Assembly: GCA_016932095.1 (NCBI GenBank)
Contig: JAFGDN010000055.1
Span: 1-35,904 of the forward strand
Reading direction: 5' to 3'
From: Sedimentisphaerales bacterium
GTDB lineage: Bacteria > Planctomycetota > Phycisphaerae > Sedimentisphaerales > Anaerobacaceae
Length of the DNA: 35,904 nt
Shown here: in pieces, positions 1-6,633 of the stretch
How the letters are laid out: each line of letters begins with the position of its first letter
How positions within the stretch are numbered: position 1 is the stretch's first letter
Made by a program: the position numbers and the translations under genes
The notes under the pieces: model-generated
What the model was told of the DNA's origin: nothing
Seen by the model: only the letters and a program-made list of their open reading frames with translations
Database searches by the model: none

Positions 1-651
1 ACAATCGCTTTGGACGCCGGCAGGATGCGGTTCAGCTACGATAACAGAGGGACAATAGCTTGTCCGTGGTCTGAAGCGAAGGCGGATTACAATGGGATTG
101 GAGTTGACTGGACGGCCGGCGGTCTTTTCGACTTTACGGTGCTTTCAATCGGGATTGATGGAAATATGTATAACGCCGTCGACCCTGAATACGACAGGAT
201 GTACGTGGCTATAGAAGATACCGCGGGCAATTTCAATTTAGTTAATCATCCCGACCCGAATGTCCAGAGAAAGACCTGCTGTCAGGAATGGCAGATACCC
301 CTTGCTGACTTGAACGATCCAAACGTGGATTTGACGGACATTAACGCCCTGTATATAGGAACCGGCCCCAGATGCTCATGGGGACCTCCGCCATATACTT
401 ACGGCGGGGAGGGCGTTATCTACATTGATAACATCAGGCTGTATATGAAGGTATGCCAGCAGGGATACAGGCCCGCTGGTGATTTAACCCGTGACTGTGT
501 TGTTGACTTATATGACTTGAAGGTTCTGTGCGAAGAGTGGCTTACCGAAGGGACAGTATCGGACATATACCCGAAAGGCAGCCGAGATTGCTTTGTGGAT
601 TTCAGAGATTTTGCGATATTGGCCGACGAATGGATAATGGAAAATTACTGA
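1..651 (+). CDS. Secreted protein with jelly-roll-like domain and dockerin-like tail (5' partial)
   Basis: The reading frame is open from base 1, so the true start and any signal peptide lie upstream. What remains is about 216 residues. The first ~150 look like the beta-rich C-terminal domain seen in large planctomycete secreted proteins (sequence such as GIGVDWTAGG, WQIPLADL and IYIDNIRLY). The last ~60 residues are a dockerin-like module with two EF-hand-like halves, one around GDLTRDCVVDLYDL..EEWL and one around RDCFVDFRDFAILADEWI. Such tails are common at the C-termini of Phycisphaerae extracellular proteins; their binding partner is not known from this sequence. The catalytic or main domain, if any, is outside the window. 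The gene ends at a TGA with no obvious terminator directly after it. Confidence 0.75.
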   Translation, partial: TIALDAGRMRFSYDNRGTIACPWSEAKADYNGIGVDWTAGGLFDFTVLSIGIDGNMYNAVDPEYDRMYVAIEDTAGNFNLVNHPDPNVQRKTCCQEWQIPLADLNDPNVDLTDINALYIGTGPRCSWGPPPYTYGGEGVIYIDNIRLYMKVCQQGYRPAGDLTRDCVVDLYDLKVLCEEWLTEGTVSDIYPKGSRDCFVDFRDFAILADEWIMENY

Positions 652-680
652 CAGTAACGAGAGAGAAAGGGATGACAAAC

Positions 681-776
681 GCCGGCGATTAACCATAGGC
701 GGGGTAATCCGCCTGCGGCGGATAAAACGCCGGCCTACGAAAAAAACAATCCCCCCGATAAATCGGGGGCTAAACA
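681..776. repeat. REP-like GC-rich hairpin block
   Basis: This is a cluster of short self-complementary GC-rich segments. The clearest is CCCCCGAT (752-759), AA, ATCGGGGG (762-769), a perfect 8-bp stem followed by CTAAACA. A second hairpin at 1002-1022 is followed by the same CTAAACA. The sequence before it (681-735) repeats AACGCCGGC-type and GGCGG-type words. It has no coding character. Confidence 0.6.
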
Positions 777-795
777 TTATTCGGATGCCAAAGGC

Positions 796-974
796 GAAAA
801 AATTGAATAGATTCCTCGACTTCGCTCGGAATGACAGACAATATCAAACGCCGAAGGGACGCGCAAGAAAAATCCCGTTACTTAGAAAAAATTGAATAGA
901 TTCCTCGACTTCGCTCGGAATGACAGACAATATCAAACGCCGACAGGGCGCGCAAGAAAAACCCCGTTACTTAG
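796..974. repeat. Two tandem copies of an 89-bp repeat
   Basis: Copy 1 spans 796-884 and copy 2 spans 885-974, offset by 89 bases and nearly identical. Differences cluster around 853-858 versus 942-947 and in the A-run before CCCGTTACTTAG. Each copy contains a core of the form GATTCC-TCGACTTCGCTC-GGAATGACA. The 12-base core TCGACTTCGCTC recurs inside pabC at 15005-15016. Confidence 0.85.
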
Positions 975-1001
975 ACGACTGGTGACGGGGCGAAACAGCA
1001 A

Positions 1002-1064
1002 CCCGGCAATAAAGTTGCCGGGCTAAACAGAAAGAAGAACTGGATTCCGTGTTAAACACGGAAT
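1002..1064. repeat. Two adjacent perfect palindromes
   Basis: CCCGGCAA (1002-1009), a 5-nt loop, then TTGCCGGG (1015-1022) is followed by CTAAACA, as in the hairpin at 752-769. Next comes ATTCCGTGTT (1044-1053), one A, then AACACGGAAT (1055-1064), a 10-bp perfect stem followed by GACACA. Its ATTCC..GGAATGACA frame is the same as in the 89-bp repeat. These look like dispersed palindromic repeats, not terminators, because no T-run follows. Confidence 0.7.
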
Positions 1065-1120
1065 GACACAAAAATATCCCTCGCGCAGGCACCCCCCGGC
1101 AGAGACGAGGGCTAAATACC

Positions 1121-1149
1121 TTGCAAAGGACTTATAAAACTGCTATAAT
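1121..1149 (+). promoter_or_regulatory. Sigma70-type promoter for the SGNH hydrolase gene
   Basis: A TTGCAA -35 box (1121-1126), a 17-bp spacer and a perfect TATAAT -10 box (1144-1149) lie about 90 bp upstream of the SGNH hydrolase start. Transcription would begin near 1156, giving a leader that contains the hairpin at 1164-1198. Confidence 0.6.
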
Positions 1150-1163
1150 GGTTCAAGCTGCTT

Positions 1164-1198
1164 CCCCCGTTGTTTTGAGGCAAAACAAAGCACGGGGG
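1164..1198 (+). other. Strong leader hairpin upstream of SGNH hydrolase
   Basis: CCCCCGT (1164-1170) pairs with ACGGGGG (1192-1198). Inside it TGTTTTG (1171-1177) pairs with CAAAACA (1181-1187) around a 3-nt loop. No T-run follows, so it is not a standard intrinsic terminator. It sits in the predicted 5' UTR and could affect mRNA stability or translation. Confidence 0.5.
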
Positions 1199-1239
1199 AC
1201 TACGCTTCGCTACGCTACGGAAAGGAAATGGGTGATGAA

Positions 1240-2634
1240 ATGAGAACATTGAAGAAAACGGGTGCGTTAGGATTAGTTCTTTTAATACTGAGCATTTTCT
1301 GTGTTTCGCAGACGGCATCGGCGGCGGAGGCCTGGATAGGCACCTGGGCTACCGGTCAACAGCTTGTGGAATCCCAAAACAACCCGGCTTCTCCCTATTT
1401 AGCCAATAATACACTGCGACAGGTCGTGCACGCGACCCTGGGAGGGAGCAGAATACGGGTTCATTTTTCAAACAAGTACACAACAAGCGGCGGCCCGATA
1501 ACCATTAATTCGGCCCATATAGCGGTATCAGCCAACAGTAATCCGGTAAATGGCGCAATAATTACGTCAACCGACACGGCACTGACGTTTAACGGCGGGT
1601 CGTCATCGGTAACCATAGCCGCGGGGGCGGAACAATATTCGGACGCCGTTGACTTCAACGTAGCGCCGTTGAGCGACCTGACAGTGAGTATTTGGTTCGG
1701 GACGGCGTCGTCAACGAATGTTACAGGGCATCCGGGCTCGAGGACCACATACTATCTGCAAACCGGCAATACAGTGTCATCGGCCAATATGTCGTCGGCG
1801 GCTAAACAAGCCCACTGGTATATTTTGAGCAGGATAGATGTGCTGCTTGATGATTCATACGGATGTGTTGTAGCGCTGGGCGACTCGATTACAGACGGCA
1901 GGACCACCTCCGGCAATGACAACACCAACTACCGATGGCCCGATGTTTTTGCCGCCCGGCTTGCGGCAGACCCGGCTACCGTGAAAGTCGGCGTAATAAA
2001 TCAGGGAATCGGCGGCAATTGCGTGGTATCAGGCGGCCTGGGACCGACGGCGACGGCGCGTTATGACCATGATGTAATCGGGCAACCCGGGGTGAAATGG
2101 GTGATAATTTTCGAGGGGACTAATGATATTGGCGGCGGTCAATCAGCCGCGAATATAATTTCCGCGTATCAGACATTCATAACAAAGGCCCACAATGCAG
2201 GTATCCTGATATACGGAGCGACGATAACACCTTTTAAAAACCATAGTTATTATACATATGAGTCCACGCGCGATGCGGTTAACGACTGGATAAGGACCAG
2301 CGGCCAGTTCGACGGAGTCATTGACCTGGATGCCGCTATGCGCGACCCGGCGGACGAGGACCAGATAAACCCGATTTGGCAATTCGAATGGCTTCACTTC
2401 AACCCGGCAGGTTATGCGGCGATGGCCAATTCCATTGACCTTTATTTATTCGGGCAAAAAAAAACGGCCAACCTTGACGAAATCGGCAACGTGGACTTTT
2501 TTGACTTTGCGATTTTAGGCGAGCAATGGCGACAAGCACCCGGTATCCCTTCTGCCGATATTGCACCGCCGGCGGGAATTGTTGACTTAGGAGATTTCAA
2601 CTCAATGGCCCAGGAGTGGCTGACGGCAGGGTAA
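1240..2634 (+). CDS. Secreted SGNH/GDSL hydrolase with dockerin-like tail
   Basis: This is a predicted extracellular esterase of the SGNH hydrolase superfamily. I prefer the ATG at 1240 (464 aa) over that at 1228 because the signal peptide begins MRTLKK and runs through a hydrophobic core to about AASAA. A beta-rich N-terminal domain beginning WIGTWATGQQ resembles the XynE-like branch. Catalytic blocks are visible: VALGDSITDG (Ser), NQGIGGN (Gly), EGTNDIGG (Asn) and WLHFNPAGY (His). In the last block the usual Asp of DxxH is Glu (EWLH). The C-terminal ~55 residues form a dockerin-like pair (NVDFFDFAILGEQW and IVDLGDFNSMAQEWL). The substrate is probably an acetylated or acylated polysaccharide, by family analogy only. 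It has its own promoter and appears monocistronic. Confidence 0.85.
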   Translation: MRTLKKTGALGLVLLILSIFCVSQTASAAEAWIGTWATGQQLVESQNNPASPYLANNTLRQVVHATLGGSRIRVHFSNKYTTSGGPITINSAHIAVSANSNPVNGAIITSTDTALTFNGGSSSVTIAAGAEQYSDAVDFNVAPLSDLTVSIWFGTASSTNVTGHPGSRTTYYLQTGNTVSSANMSSAAKQAHWYILSRIDVLLDDSYGCVVALGDSITDGRTTSGNDNTNYRWPDVFAARLAADPATVKVGVINQGIGGNCVVSGGLGPTATARYDHDVIGQPGVKWVIIFEGTNDIGGGQSAANIISAYQTFITKAHNAGILIYGATITPFKNHSYYTYESTRDAVNDWIRTSGQFDGVIDLDAAMRDPADEDQINPIWQFEWLHFNPAGYAAMANSIDLYLFGQKKTANLDEIGNVDFFDFAILGEQWRQAPGIPSADIAPPAGIVDLGDFNSMAQEWLTAG

Positions 2635-2841
2635 AAAACGAAGTCGAAGCCAGATATTGACAATGCCGTCAGATAATAAATTTACTTAACCTGACTAAAC
2701 GAGATTGATTCACTGCGCTCACAATAACAACAAGCCAAATCTCACGTGGGCAACCCCGAAACATTCCGCAAGACAATATCAAAAAGAAAACAGAAATAAC
2801 CTTAAAGACGGTGATATGCCGAAAAGAATAAAGGTGCAAGG
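2635..2841. other. Spacer without recognised gene
   Basis: There is no convincing coding sequence. A segment near 2703-2728 (GATTCACTGCGCTCACAATA) resembles the GATTCC..CTTCGCTCGGAATGACA repeats upstream. The AAAGGTG at 2830-2836 is the likely ribosome binding site of the next gene. Confidence 0.4.
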
Positions 2842-3543
2842 ATGGAAACAACGACGACAAGAGAGAAGGTTGTTAACCTGCCTGTGATAGCACTGGCGGC
2901 GGTGAATATGCTGCCGATATACGGGGTGGTCGTGTTAGGATGGGACACATTCACAATCGTTGTGCTCTACTGGGCTGAGAACCTGATTATCGGTTTTTAT
3001 AATATACTCAAAATCGTCTTTGCCCGGGTTGCCAGGCCGATTGATAACCTGGGCAAGCTGTTTTTGATACCATTTTTCACAATTCATTACGGCGGGTTTG
3101 TCGCTATTCACGGCATATTCATTTTTCTTCTTTTCGGCAAAGACAAAGGCGGTTCAACTCTCAATACAGGCCAGGCGTGGCCGTGTTTTCTGGTCTTTTT
3201 GCAACTTCTTATCGGGGTTGTATGGCACTGCTGGACAACAATACCGAGGGATATGAAATATATAATCGGGTCGTTGTTTTTAAGCCACGGGGTATCGTTC
3301 GTCCACAATTACCTTATCGGCGGGGAATATAAAACCGCCAAGCCCAAAGACCTTATGGGTCAGCCGTATTCACGGGTTGTCGTTATGCACGTCGCCATTC
3401 TGGCGGGGGCATTCCTTTCCGCAATGATTGGCTCGCCGGCAGGTGTGCTTATCGTTTTAATAGTCGTAAAGACAATTATCGACATCAAATTGCATCTCAA
3501 TCAGCACAAGGCCGCTTTTCGGCCGGCAGCACAGCGGGTATAA
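2842..3543 (+). CDS. DUF6498-type integral membrane protein
   Basis: A 233-residue polytopic membrane protein with about six hydrophobic segments. The motifs LYWAENLIIGFYNILKI (residues ~43-60) and PFFTIHYGGF (~77-86) match my recollection of the DUF6498 family, whose function is unknown. AAAGGTG at 2830-2836 sits 5 nt before the ATG and supports this start. The next gene, another membrane protein on the same strand, starts 33 nt downstream, so the two may be co-transcribed. The family assignment rests on motif memory, not a search. Confidence 0.75.
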   Translation: METTTTREKVVNLPVIALAAVNMLPIYGVVVLGWDTFTIVVLYWAENLIIGFYNILKIVFARVARPIDNLGKLFLIPFFTIHYGGFVAIHGIFIFLLFGKDKGGSTLNTGQAWPCFLVFLQLLIGVVWHCWTTIPRDMKYIIGSLFLSHGVSFVHNYLIGGEYKTAKPKDLMGQPYSRVVVMHVAILAGAFLSAMIGSPAGVLIVLIVVKTIIDIKLHLNQHKAAFRPAAQRV

Positions 3544-3576
3544 TTACCGAACGAATTGAATTTATCGGGAATTAAG

Positions 3577-4191
3577 ATGAAGAAGGTTTTGAGATTAAGC
3601 GTAATAGTTTCGTTATTGCTGCCGATTTCTCGGTTCGGGTTTAGCTTTTTCGGCGGCGGGGGGTGTATAATCCCGGTTGTCACGCCGATTACGTTCTATT
3701 TATGCGCCTTGATATTGTTCTGCTGTGCAATCCTGCTGCCGATGCTATTTATAATCATACTGGCCGGGGTGATTACGAAATGGAGGATTTCAGCAGGCCG
3801 CCTGATATTGTCGCTGATACTGATGGGAGTATGTATAGCAGCGGAAATACCCATTAACCGGCCCGCAAACAGCTTGGCCTCAAAGAGGTTCGAAAAATAC
3901 CTGCCCGAATACGACAGGGCGGTAAAGGAGTTAGAAAATAACGCCACATTCGAAACGCATTACGCCAAGCCAAGCGGATGGAGACGGCTTGCAATTTTAC
4001 CGCCTGTCATATACAGGGAACGCGACGGGACATTAACGGTCGAATTCTACACGGGGGGCATCGGACCGCCGCTGCTGCAAACGGCGTATATTTACCGGTC
4101 GAACGGCCTCATAGGACCGGGCTCAAAAACGGCCAAACGATGGCATCGCGGGTCAAAACTGAACGAGCACTGGTTTCGTGCAAGTGATTGA
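3577..4191 (+). CDS. Hypothetical membrane protein with soluble C-terminal domain
   Basis: I do not recognise a family. The ATG at 3577 (MKKVLRLS) is preferred over a TTG at 3556 because GGGA (3567-3570) lies 6 nt upstream. The 204-residue product has an N-terminal hydrophobic segment followed by a glycine cluster (FGGGG), then two or three further membrane segments up to about residue 95. A charged, probably exposed domain of ~105 residues follows and ends in HWFRASD. The gene follows the DUF6498 gene closely on the same strand. Confidence 0.6.
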   Translation: MKKVLRLSVIVSLLLPISRFGFSFFGGGGCIIPVVTPITFYLCALILFCCAILLPMLFIIILAGVITKWRISAGRLILSLILMGVCIAAEIPINRPANSLASKRFEKYLPEYDRAVKELENNATFETHYAKPSGWRRLAILPPVIYRERDGTLTVEFYTGGIGPPLLQTAYIYRSNGLIGPGSKTAKRWHRGSKLNEHWFRASD

Positions 4192-4232
4192 AGGCAGGCT
4201 GTGAATGACAAAGTCAAGGGAAAACGGAACAA

Positions 4233-4274
4233 GAAATGCAGAATATAGAACATTGAACACAGAATGCAGAACAC
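4233..4274. repeat. Word-repeat arm (AATGCAGAA/AACATTGAACAC type)
   Basis: AAATGCAGAATATAGAACA followed by TTGAACACAGAATGCAGAACAC is built from variations of one short word (nnnAGAA, GAACA). It resembles one arm of the quasi-palindromic elements elsewhere in the window, but I see no matching inverted arm nearby. It may be a half copy. Confidence 0.5.
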
Positions 4275-4328
4275 AAATTGGATACCCTGCTACAAAACCA
4301 GGAAAGACGCTTCTCGGGGACGGGGAAA

Positions 4329-5390
4329 TTAAGTTGTGGAAGCGGAGCGGGGGTGGGAGAGGATTTCGTGAGCGAGGTTGTAGCCGACGGCGAGCAGGAC
4401 CGGGCCGAGGAAGACGCCGATGACGCCGAATGCGGCGACGCCGCCGAGGACGCCGATTAAGGTTATGATAAAGGAAAGTTTCGAGCCGCGGCTGATGATG
4501 TAGGGCTTGATTAGGTTATCGATAGAGCTGATACAGATGAAGCCATAGACGACCATAAAGACGCCCCAGGCGGGATGGCCTTCGGAGAACAGCCATACGG
4601 CGGCGCTAATCCAGACGACGGGGGGGCCGACTGGAATGAAACTAAGGCAAAAGGTCAAAATGCCCAGCAGCATCGGGGAAGGAACGCCGGCTATGGCAAA
4701 ACCGATTCCGGCGACGAGACCCTGGGCCAGAGCGGTTCCGATTGCGCCATAGACGACGCTGTAAATTGTTTTTTTGACGACATCGAAGAGTCGTTTCGCA
4801 TAGTCGCCGCTGATTCTGCGAAAGGCCTCGTTGAGATTATCGATAACACCCTGGCCATCGCGGTAGAGGAAAAAGGCGATGAGGATGCTAATTGCGAAGC
4901 TGAAAATACCCTGAGCGAAATCGATACTGTGCTTGAGCAGCCACAGGCCGGCCTGCCTGAGCCAGGGCTTGAGCTGGTTAAAGGCGGGTTCAGCGTCTTC
5001 GGCGAGGCTGGTCCAATATTCGCTGATTTTGGGGCCGGCGAACGGGATGCGGGCGACCCAGTCGGGGGGCTGGATGAGGCCGGATTCTCTACTGGTTTCG
5101 AGCCACTGCAGGGCAGCGCTGACGCTGTCGGTGAGTGTCAGGCCGACGACAAAAAAGGGAACAAACAGGACAAGCAGCAGGATGATTGTCATAAGTGCGG
5201 CGGTGAGAGTTCTCCGGCCGTTTAACCATTTCATAAGCAGCTCGCGGAGGGGCCAGGTAACGAAACAAAGAATGGCGGCCCAGAGAATGGTGGGAGCAAA
5301 AGGTTTCAGGACGAGGGCACAACCAATGACAATCGCGGCGATTAGGATGATGCCAGCAACCTGCTCGATTCTCTGCTCGTTTATAAACAT
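4329..5390 (-). CDS. AI-2E family transporter (PerM/YdiK-like)
   Basis: A polytopic inner-membrane protein of the AI-2E/UPF0118 family. Two N-terminal membrane helices precede a soluble stretch (about residues 80-160). After this come further helices and the conserved C-terminal region with LSFIPVGPPVVW, IDNLIKPYIISRGSKLS and LGVLGGVAAFGVIGVFLGPVLLAV, which is diagnostic for the family. Members have been linked to autoinducer-2 export or Na+/H+ antiport; the substrate cannot be read from sequence. I prefer the second ATG (5390, MFINEQR, 353 aa) because AGGTGA at 5397-5402 sits 6 nt upstream of it. A promoter and an intrinsic terminator lie upstream on the same strand (5506-5682), so expression may be attenuated. 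Confidence 0.88.
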   Translation of the reverse strand: MFINEQRIEQVAGIILIAAIVIGCALVLKPFAPTILWAAILCFVTWPLRELLMKWLNGRRTLTAALMTIILLLVLFVPFFVVGLTLTDSVSAALQWLETSRESGLIQPPDWVARIPFAGPKISEYWTSLAEDAEPAFNQLKPWLRQAGLWLLKHSIDFAQGIFSFAISILIAFFLYRDGQGVIDNLNEAFRRISGDYAKRLFDVVKKTIYSVVYGAIGTALAQGLVAGIGFAIAGVPSPMLLGILTFCLSFIPVGPPVVWISAAVWLFSEGHPAWGVFMVVYGFICISSIDNLIKPYIISRGSKLSFIITLIGVLGGVAAFGVIGVFLGPVLLAVGYNLAHEILSHPRSASTT

Positions 5391-5504
5391 TCTCATTCAC
5401 CTGTCCGGGGCGAACACGAGTATAAGGAAATTATGCGATGACGGCAATGGGGAGAAACAAGTCAAAAGTGAAAAATAAAAATAACTGCGTGTTAAAACCG
5501 GGAG

Positions 5505-5648
5505 GAAAAAAATGGGCTGAGGCCAGGAGGGAGGAAGAGGAGGATTTTAACCTCAGCCCGTGGTTCATATAAGCCGTTGTCGGCTTTTTATTTCAAAGCA
5601 CTTTACCTTTTTCTTACCCACCCTACGGAAGTTTAACTTACCCCTGTT
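5505..5648 (-). ncRNA. Candidate small RNA or attenuated leader with anti-SD loop
   Basis: A promoter (5655-5682) and an intrinsic terminator (5506-5559) on the minus strand bracket about 145 nt with no convincing ORF. The predicted RNA contains a small hairpin (AAGCCG/CGGCTT, 5571-5586). It ends in a 9-bp stem whose 28-nt loop is C/U-rich and carries three CCUCC motifs, complementary to Shine-Dalgarno sequences. I cannot match it to 6S, SRP or a known riboswitch. Because it lies ~110 nt before the AI-2E transporter start, it may be either a stand-alone sRNA or a terminated leader. Confidence 0.45.
5506..5559 (-). terminator. Intrinsic terminator with C/U-rich 28-nt loop
   Basis: On the minus strand GGGCTGAGG (complement of 5551-5559) pairs perfectly with CCTCAGCCC (complement of 5514-5522), followed by A and seven T (5506-5512). 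The loop (5523-5550) is unusually long and nearly pure C/T after its first bases. Confidence 0.7.
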
Positions 5649-5654
5649 AATTTC

Positions 5655-5682
5655 AATATAGCAGTTTGAAAAATAAATGCAA
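5655..5682 (-). promoter_or_regulatory. Minus-strand promoter before the candidate RNA
   Basis: Reading the minus strand, TTGCAT (complement of 5677-5682), a 16-bp spacer and TATATT (complement of 5655-5660) form a plausible sigma70 promoter. Transcription would start near 5648. Confidence 0.45.
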
Positions 5683-5689
5683 CAAAAAA

Positions 5690-5963
5690 ATGCGCGAAGA
5701 TAAAAAAATTTTCGCATATTTATTCCCCAAAGAACGCATCAGGAAGTTCCTTAAAACGACATCAGGCAAATCCTGACTTCGGCCACGGGGCATAAAATAC
5801 AGACGCGTAAATCCGCCGTTTCGAGCGGGAATTGCCAAAGAAAACGCGAATTTTGCGCTAAAAACGGGCAAAGGCGCAGTTTTCGTGCGGTATGAATCTC
5901 AACGATTCCCTTCTTTCGGGAATCAGGACTTATAAAGTATAGAAATTTTGAAAGGAGGACGAA
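5690..5963 (+). other. Leader region of the HNH-AP2 gene with several hairpins
   Basis: No ORF is convincing. Self-complementary segments are CAGG/CCTG around 5764-5776 and a perfect 7-bp stem GATTCCC (5904-5910)/GGGAATC (5918-5924) with a 7-nt loop. The latter is followed by the AT-rich ACTTATAAAGTATAG and a strong ribosome binding site (AAAGGAGG, 5951-5958). This may be the structured leader of the endonuclease gene. Confidence 0.4.
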
Positions 5964-6569
5964 ATGGCTATTCGGTGGACAATCGAAACGCCGAGATGGA
6001 TTGACAGAATCGCGCTGTGCTATAATCGCCTGCGTCTCGGCGAGGACGTTTGCGTAATACCGCTGACGAGGGGCAAGGTCGCAATTGTTGACGTGGACGA
6101 CTACGAGCGGCTGAGCAAATACAAATGGCACACGAGCAAGAGAAAGGATTATTACTACGCGATACGACATCCGCGGGTCGGTGAGCATCGATTCTGCGGG
6201 ACGATATGGATGCACCGGGAGATTCTAAACGCCCCGCCGTATTTGCTGGTTGACCACAGGAACCATAACACATTGGACAACAGGAGGAACAATCTTCGCC
6301 TGGCGACAAGCGCGGAAAACGGCTGTAACAGGCGGAAGCTATCGACGAAAAACAAGACCTCGAAATACAAAGGGGTATCGCTGCGCAGAAGGAACGGGAA
6401 GTGGCGAGGTCTCATTTACGTCAAGGGGCGGGCGATTGAGCTTGGAGAGTTCGAGACGGAGGTCGAGGCGGCGAGGGCATACGACGAGGCGGCGAAGAAA
6501 TATTACGGGGAATTCGCGTGTTTGAATTTTCCGGAGACACGGACTGACACAGACGTTAGCACTGACTAA
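5964..6569 (+). CDS. Free-standing HNH endonuclease with AP2 DNA-binding domain
   Basis: A 201-residue homing-endonuclease-like protein. The HNH_3-type nuclease region runs from about residue 80 to 115 and includes MHREIL and VDHRNHNTLDNRRNNLR, with the expected His and Asn residues. An AP2 domain follows at ~133-190 (SKYKGVSLRRRNGKWRG..LGEFETEVEAARAYDEAA..YYGEFACLNFPE) and should bind DNA. Proteins of this architecture occur as mobile genes or inside introns and phages. AAAGGAGG 5 nt before the ATG makes the start secure. It is isolated between oppositely oriented genes, with no intron or phage gene recognised. Its 3' end runs into an ACACGGACT-type word repeat (6536-6580). Confidence 0.88.
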   Translation: MAIRWTIETPRWIDRIALCYNRLRLGEDVCVIPLTRGKVAIVDVDDYERLSKYKWHTSKRKDYYYAIRHPRVGEHRFCGTIWMHREILNAPPYLLVDHRNHNTLDNRRNNLRLATSAENGCNRRKLSTKNKTSKYKGVSLRRRNGKWRGLIYVKGRAIELGEFETEVEAARAYDEAAKKYYGEFACLNFPETRTDTDVSTD

Positions 6570-6633
6570 CACGGACTTCAAGTGCGAAGGGAGGGGGCGG
6601 AACATATTTCAATTTTGGCGCTGATTGGGAATC

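Noticed and set aside
796-974. CRISPR array
   Set aside because: There are only two directly adjacent 89-bp copies with no spacer alternation and no cas genes nearby.
2705-2887. Small plus-strand reading frame before the DUF6498 gene
   Set aside because: It overlaps the secure start of the membrane-protein gene in another frame and contains part of a dispersed repeat.
4575-5225. Plus-strand reading frame of 216 codons
   Set aside because: It is a shadow of the AI-2E transporter gene; the product is Gly/Asp/Glu-rich without domain character.
5504-5648. 6S RNA, SRP RNA or a known riboswitch
   Set aside because: I could not find the SRP GGAAGG-type tetraloop core, a 6S central bubble flanked by long pairing ends, or any riboswitch signature I know; it is kept as an unassigned candidate.
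5690-6569. HEARO/IscB-type RNA-guided nuclease (HNH gene with structured upstream RNA)
   Set aside because: The protein has only HNH and AP2 domains; no RuvC motifs, bridge helix or PLMP-like domain are present, and it is too short for IscB or IsrB.
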